From contig JAGMDP010000105.1 of NCBI GenBank assembly GCA_023128635.1, positions 1-7,886 of the forward strand: a stretch of DNA of 7,886 nucleotides, written 5' to 3'. The translations under genes were made by a program, and so were the position numbers. Within the stretch, counting starts at the first letter, position 1; every line of letters begins with the position of its first letter. This document shows, piece after piece, positions 4,647 to 7,886 of this stretch. The notes below the pieces were generated by a model, which worked only from the letters and a program-made list of their open reading frames with translations, searched no databases and was not told the DNA's origin. Source of the DNA: Candidatus Heimdallarchaeota archaeon. GTDB lineage: Archaea > Asgardarchaeota > Heimdallarchaeia > JABLTI01.

Positions 4647-6194
4647 TTATAATATTCTTGACAATTTATCATAGAGATTTTGATTCTTGAGTGTTGAATA
4701 TATTGCATTATAGACCTCGTAGAATTTACTATACAATTTTTCATTTTCAGTATTCGGTGTTTTCTTTTCATCAATTATGACCATTTCATCAGCAGCACTA
4801 TCAATATTCTTGTAAATGCCAGCTCCAACACCAGCAAGTATAGCAGCTCCTAATGCAGTAGCTTCTTCCACTTGACCTTTAATAACAGGTAAACCACAAA
4901 TATCGGCTTCTATTTGATTCCATGTAGAATTTCTTGATGCTCCTCCTGTTATCCTTAGCTCTTTTAGATTTACATCTAATTCCTCAAAGACATTAAGATT
5001 CGTTCTTATCTCATAACAAGTAGCTTCCATAATGGCTCGAATGAGATGCTTACGAGTATGACCAAGACCCAATCCAAATATTACACCTCTCGCATTTGGA
5101 TCCCAATGAGGAGCTCCCGCACCCACAAAATGAGGTAATATCATTAAACCTTCTGAACCTGGTTTTACAGATTTAGCCTGCATTCCCAGTAATTCATAGG
5201 AATCAAGATTTAAGCTCGGAGCTAGGCTTTTTTCTGCTGAAGAGAAATTATCCCTGAACCAACGAAGAATAGAACCAGTAGTAAAAATACTTGCTTCATA
5301 AACGTATTTTCCAGGCATAGCATGACAACTGCAAAGAACTCTTCGTTTCTTATCTCTCTGACTTTTATCTAAATATGCTAAAAGAAATGTTCCTGTCCCT
5401 GTTGTTGCTTTTATTCTACCTTTTCTTGTTACTCCAACACCAATCGCTGCACATTGCTGATCCCCTCCACCAACAATTACTGGTAATCCTTCTGGTAATC
5501 CAGTTTCTTTTGCAGCTTTCTTCGATAATCCTCCAACGCTTTTGCCAGATGGAAGTGGTTTAGGCAGTTTTTCCTTAGGCAAATTCAAGGCATTAAGTAT
5601 CTTATTTGACCAGGTTAAGGAGTTTATATCAAACAGCATAGTTCTCGAAGCATTGCTGTAATCTGTAATGAATTCCTCAGTAAGCTTCATTTGAATAAAA
5701 TCATGAACCAATAAAAACTTGTGAGCAGCATTAAATGCTTTTGACCAATTCTTTTTCATCCACAAGATTTTTGGGCTGGAAAAGTAGGGATCCACAGTTA
5801 ATCCTGTTAGATCATATATCTTATCGCTTCCTACAGATTCCTTAATTTCTTCACACTCTTTTATTGTTCGCCTGTCTTGCCAAACAATCGCACGAGAGAG
5901 GGGAGCCCCCTTTTCATTTACTGGAACGATTGTTTCACGTTGATTTGTGACACTTGTACTAACTATTTTTGATGGATTAATTTTTGATTTCTTTAATACT
6001 TCTTTAATCGTGTTTACTGTTACAGTCCACCAATCATTCGCATTTTGTTCAACATCTGTCGGTGTTGGAAAATAGCTTTCATATTCTTGATATGCAGATT
6101 CAATTATTTCACCTTTCAAACTGAAAATAATTGTTCTTCCACCAGTTGTTCCAACATCAATGCTTAGAATGAATTGGTCATTTTTTGTTGACAA
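4647..6194 (-). CDS. glpK: FGGY-family carbohydrate kinase, glycerol kinase-like
   Basis: The product has 515 residues, full length for the family. Seen: IDVGTTGGR (12-20), the first ATP-binding loop; TNQRET (83-88); IVWQDRRT (103-110); DPYFSSPK (135-142); TDYSNASRTMLF (177-188); GGGDQQ (242-247); TTGTGT (264-269); and in the C-terminal domain DPNARGVIFGL and ITGGASRNSTW. The residues that hold glycerol in E. coli GlpK (Arg and Glu of NQRET, Tyr of DPYFS, Asp of GDQQ as catalytic base, Trp of WQ.RR) are all present, so ATP-dependent glycerol phosphorylation is the likely activity; xylulose or another polyol is the alternative. The bacterial fructose-1,6-bisphosphate loop is not recognisable. 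TTG 6194 is the start: AGGAG (minus strand, 6203-6207) lies 8 bases away, and no in-frame ATG occurs before the ATP loop. It follows the methyltransferase gene by 83 bases on the same strand; no transport, GlpF or dehydrogenase gene is adjacent. The symbol is by similarity only. Confidence 0.85.
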   Translation of the reverse strand: MSTKNDQFILSIDVGTTGGRTIIFSLKGEIIESAYQEYESYFPTPTDVEQNANDWWTVTVNTIKEVLKKSKINPSKIVSTSVTNQRETIVPVNEKGAPLSRAIVWQDRRTIKECEEIKESVGSDKIYDLTGLTVDPYFSSPKILWMKKNWSKAFNAAHKFLLVHDFIQMKLTEEFITDYSNASRTMLFDINSLTWSNKILNALNLPKEKLPKPLPSGKSVGGLSKKAAKETGLPEGLPVIVGGGDQQCAAIGVGVTRKGRIKATTGTGTFLLAYLDKSQRDKKRRVLCSCHAMPGKYVYEASIFTTGSILRWFRDNFSSAEKSLAPSLNLDSYELLGMQAKSVKPGSEGLMILPHFVGAGAPHWDPNARGVIFGLGLGHTRKHLIRAIMEATCYEIRTNLNVFEELDVNLKELRITGGASRNSTWNQIEADICGLPVIKGQVEEATALGAAILAGVGAGIYKNIDSAADEMVIIDEKKTPNTENEKLYSKFYEVYNAIYSTLKNQNLYDKLSRIL

Positions 6195-6202
6195 TGTTAG
6201 TT

Positions 6203-6207
6203 CTCCT
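6203..6207 (-). promoter_or_regulatory. AGGAG ribosome-binding site that fixes a TTG start
   Basis: On the minus strand AGGAGA precedes TTG 6194 by 8 bases. This is the only good site near the 5' end of the kinase gene and supports the non-ATG start. Confidence 0.6.
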
Positions 6208-6277
6208 ATTCTTCAGAAATCAAAAATTCTTAGATGTTCTTTAGACAATTACAATTTGAATCTAACTTATTAAACAT

Positions 6278-7036
6278 TTATTGTTTTTTTTCAGACAGTA
6301 TTAACATTCTGTGACTTGTAAGGTCGATAAAACCTTTCTCTAAAATTTCTAGATGCATATCCCATAAATTCCTTTCATATTTCTCAATAGAAAATTCAGG
6401 AATCGCTTTTAGATAATATACTATAGCACCTATGTCAAAGCATCTCGTAATAGGATATCCTTCCAGTTTCTTAGTAACAGTAAAACCAGCTTCCTCAAGA
6501 TCATGTGCAATTTTCTTTAAATTCCAATCAAGATACTCTAATTCTTCAATAGGATATCCTAATCTTTGATTTAATTCGAGATTATCCTTCCACCCAACTT
6601 GCTGAGTAATAAACATACCATCAGGCTTCAAAATTCTGTTTAACTCTGTAGGCAAATAATATTCATGTCTATTGATTATTAACTCAAATTGCTCGTTCTT
6701 GAAAGGTAATTTGCCACTTTCGTCTATTTGAACTACTTTGACACCAACTGGTTCTAATTTTTTCTTAGCAACAGGAACATTTGGTTCATATGCTTCTGTT
6801 GCGAAAGTTTCTTTCGGTAAAGGTCGCAGAGAGGAAAGAAATTCTCCTCCTCCAGTTCCCATATCTAACATAGTTTCTACCGTCCTTACGAAAGGTAGAA
6901 TTTCGCTATGATAACTCCAAGTTAGTGGTTCCATAACAATTCGAGTCTTTGTATGAGAAAAATCCCACCCGGAAAAAGGATGTAATGCATCTTTAATCAA
7001 AATGTCGAATGATTCCTTGGAAGTTATTGTTTTCAT
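6278..7036 (-). CDS. Class I SAM-dependent methyltransferase
   Basis: The product has 252 residues. Seen: MLDMGTGGGEFL (56-67), motif I that binds S-adenosylmethionine; TEAYEPN (80-86), with an acidic residue at the end of beta2 expected to hold the ribose; LPFKNEQFELIINRHEYYL (110-128), the motif before and within beta4; and LNRILKPDGMFITQQVG (132-148), the post-motif helix and beta5. The C-terminal third (residues 160-245) includes ITRCFDIGAIVYYLKAIPEF and would shape the substrate site. The N-terminal GWDFSHTKTR element is seen in a set of small-molecule or RNA base methyltransferases, but the substrate cannot be fixed. ATG 7036 has AGGAG (minus strand, 7048-7052) 11 bases upstream. The kinase lies downstream on the same strand after 83 bases with no clear terminator between, so the two may share a transcript; a functional link is not evident. 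Confidence 0.82.
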   Translation of the reverse strand: MKTITSKESFDILIKDALHPFSGWDFSHTKTRIVMEPLTWSYHSEILPFVRTVETMLDMGTGGGEFLSSLRPLPKETFATEAYEPNVPVAKKKLEPVGVKVVQIDESGKLPFKNEQFELIINRHEYYLPTELNRILKPDGMFITQQVGWKDNLELNQRLGYPIEELEYLDWNLKKIAHDLEEAGFTVTKKLEGYPITRCFDIGAIVYYLKAIPEFSIEKYERNLWDMHLEILEKGFIDLTSHRMLILSEKKQ

Positions 7037-7086
7037 TTTCTAGTTATCTCCTACAGATATTCTAGTGTTATTTAATTTCAACAAAG

Positions 7087-7094
7087 TATATTTA
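7087..7094 (-). promoter_or_regulatory. Candidate TATA box of the methyltransferase gene
   Basis: On the minus strand taaatata, close to the archaeal TATA consensus, lies about 50 bases upstream of ATG 7036. A start 25 bases further on would leave a leader of about 25-30 bases containing the AGGAG site. No convincing BRE is seen. Confidence 0.4.
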
Positions 7095-7161
7095 CTCTAT
7101 TATCAAATAGATATTAAGATAAGAATTTGACTGTTTACATATCAGAATTTTGAATGTGCTC

Positions 7162-7176
7162 TTAACGTAAGGTTAA
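7162..7176. repeat. Short inverted repeat in the divergent intergenic region
   Basis: TTAAC (7162-7166), spacer GTAAG, GTTAA (7172-7176). It lies between the divergent methyltransferase and GIFT-domain genes, where a regulator of either could bind. A second AT-only repeat (AATTA-AG-TAATT, 7189-7200) follows. Both are short enough to arise by chance. Confidence 0.2.
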
Positions 7177-7241
7177 AAAAACGTATGTAATTAAGTAATT
7201 GTAAAGCACAGATTATTGATTTAAACTGGATAGGATAGAAG

Positions 7242-7886
7242 ATGAAGATATTTTTTGATGAAACCCAAAAAGAACGTGGTAAAATAAATACTAATTATTC
7301 CATTCTTCGTGATTCTTTAAGAAGCGAAGGTCTAGAGGTTGAGGTATATAATGATTTTCCAATTTCAGAAAAATCATTAAAATGTGATGTTTTTGTTTTC
7401 GCTTGTCCTGATGGCTCCAAGCTAGGAAAAAGTGAGATCGATGCTCTCTCTGATTTTGTAGAAAAAGGTGGAGGGTTATTAGTAATTGGAAACGCAGGTG
7501 GAGATAGAGGCTTACGTACAAATATGAATGATATTTTAAACAAATTTGGTATTGAGATGCTTTCTGATCAAGTAAAGGATGAAGCTAGTAATGAATTTAA
7601 TATGCCCACACATCCAGTGATTAATGATGTAAAGGATCATCCAATAGGCAATGGTGTTGCTGAGATAGTAGTAGTGGCAGGATGCTCTGTTAGAGGTTCT
7701 ACTAATATGAAGGGTATTGCTTACACTTCACCAGCTGCTGAACCTCCAAATGCCCCTGTTTTAGTAGCAGGAGATTTCAAACAAGGAAGAGTAGTGGCGG
7801 TAGGCTCATATCGTTTATTCTCTAATTATGGTGCCGGACTTTCTCTAAGAAATAATCGCACATTTGCAATGAATATTTTCAGATGG
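7242..7886 (+). CDS. GIFT-domain protein resembling the N-terminal domain of eukaryotic IFT52, 3' end missing
   Basis: The frame runs from ATG 7242 to the window end, 215 codons without a stop. Seen: MKIFFDETQKERGKIN at the start; CDVFVFACPDGSKLGKSEID (48-67); LSDFVEKGGGLLVIGNAGG (69-87); TNMNDILNKFGIEMLSDQV (93-111); and PVLVAGDFKQGRVVAVGSYRLFSN (172-195). The order and spacing match the GIFT (glutamine amidotransferase-like) domain of IFT52, which from memory has a GGxV/L segment, then TNINFLLEEFGI with N-D-x-V, then GG-L-x-VxGS-x-x-F-S-D. Related prokaryotic domains (DUF4350, ThuA-like, gliding-associated ABC accessory proteins) share this fold and probably bind sugars or proteins rather than act as enzymes. 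No signal peptide is seen. AGGAT at 7232-7236 lies 5 bases before the ATG. The gene is divergent from the methyltransferase. What follows the domain is outside the window. Confidence 0.78.
   Translation, partial: MKIFFDETQKERGKINTNYSILRDSLRSEGLEVEVYNDFPISEKSLKCDVFVFACPDGSKLGKSEIDALSDFVEKGGGLLVIGNAGGDRGLRTNMNDILNKFGIEMLSDQVKDEASNEFNMPTHPVINDVKDHPIGNGVAEIVVVAGCSVRGSTNMKGIAYTSPAAEPPNAPVLVAGDFKQGRVVAVGSYRLFSNYGAGLSLRNNRTFAMNIFRW

Noticed and set aside
4568..4774. Minus-strand frame of 68 codons
   Set aside because: It overlaps the 3' end of the FGGY kinase in another frame, has low-complexity Lys/Ile content, and lacks a ribosome site.
5375..5563. Plus-strand frame of 62 codons rich in leucine, resembling a membrane peptide
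   Set aside because: It is antisense to conserved parts of the kinase; its leucine richness reflects the reverse complement of the kinase codons.
7291..7543. Two overlapping minus-strand frames of 76 and 82 codons
   Set aside because: Both are antisense to the GIFT-domain gene, which has clear homology, and neither has a recognisable product.
1..7886. tRNA genes, CRISPR repeats, insertion sequences, defence modules
   Set aside because: Looked for on both strands: no cloverleaf with CCA-end features, no regularly spaced repeats, no transposase or nuclease motifs.

Overview
The window is AT-rich, gene-dense DNA of archaeal character, about 7.9 kb long. The genes have TATA-like boxes roughly 25 bases before their inferred transcript starts. 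Their ribosome-binding sites fit the archaeal 16S tail (AGGAG, GGGTG and GTGAT types), and two or more genes appear to start with TTG. Gene content (a GIFT/IFT52-like protein, a flavodoxin-like protein, an FGGY kinase, several orphan enzymes) would fit an Asgard-type archaeon such as a Heimdallarchaeia or Lokiarchaeia relative. That placement is inference and rests on no marker gene. No tRNA, rRNA, CRISPR array or transposase was seen.

Left part (1-3153, plus strand). The 3' two thirds of a dihydrodipicolinate synthase/N-acetylneuraminate lyase family gene lies at the edge; it lacks the Schiff-base lysine and the catalytic tyrosine. After about 100 bases with a possible promoter come three closely packed genes. 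The first is a 76-residue remnant of an alpha/beta hydrolase. The second is its full-length paralogue. The third is a DegT/DnrJ/EryC1/StrS-type PLP aminotransferase with an unusual hydrophobic segment. The short gene is an in-frame internal-deletion copy of its neighbour: it keeps the N-terminal helix and the C-terminal strand-helix but has lost about 218 residues between them.

Middle (3154-4501). A flavodoxin-like gene on the plus strand has its own promoter and ends in a hairpin plus T-run. It converges on a minus-strand gene of unknown function with a strongly conserved-looking core.

Right part (4502-7886). A minus-strand pair encodes an FGGY kinase with the glycerol-binding residues of glycerol kinase and, upstream of it, a class I SAM-dependent methyltransferase. 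A 205-base intergenic region separates the methyltransferase from a divergent plus-strand gene that runs off the window. That gene encodes a GIFT-domain protein collinear with the N-terminal domain of eukaryotic IFT52.

The strongest points for follow-up are the aldolase-family protein with a rewritten active site, the mini-hydrolase retained beside its parent, the hydrolase-aminotransferase pair (both with hydrophobic segments that hint at a lipid-like substrate), and the IFT52-like protein. No single well-known defence or mobile system is present.
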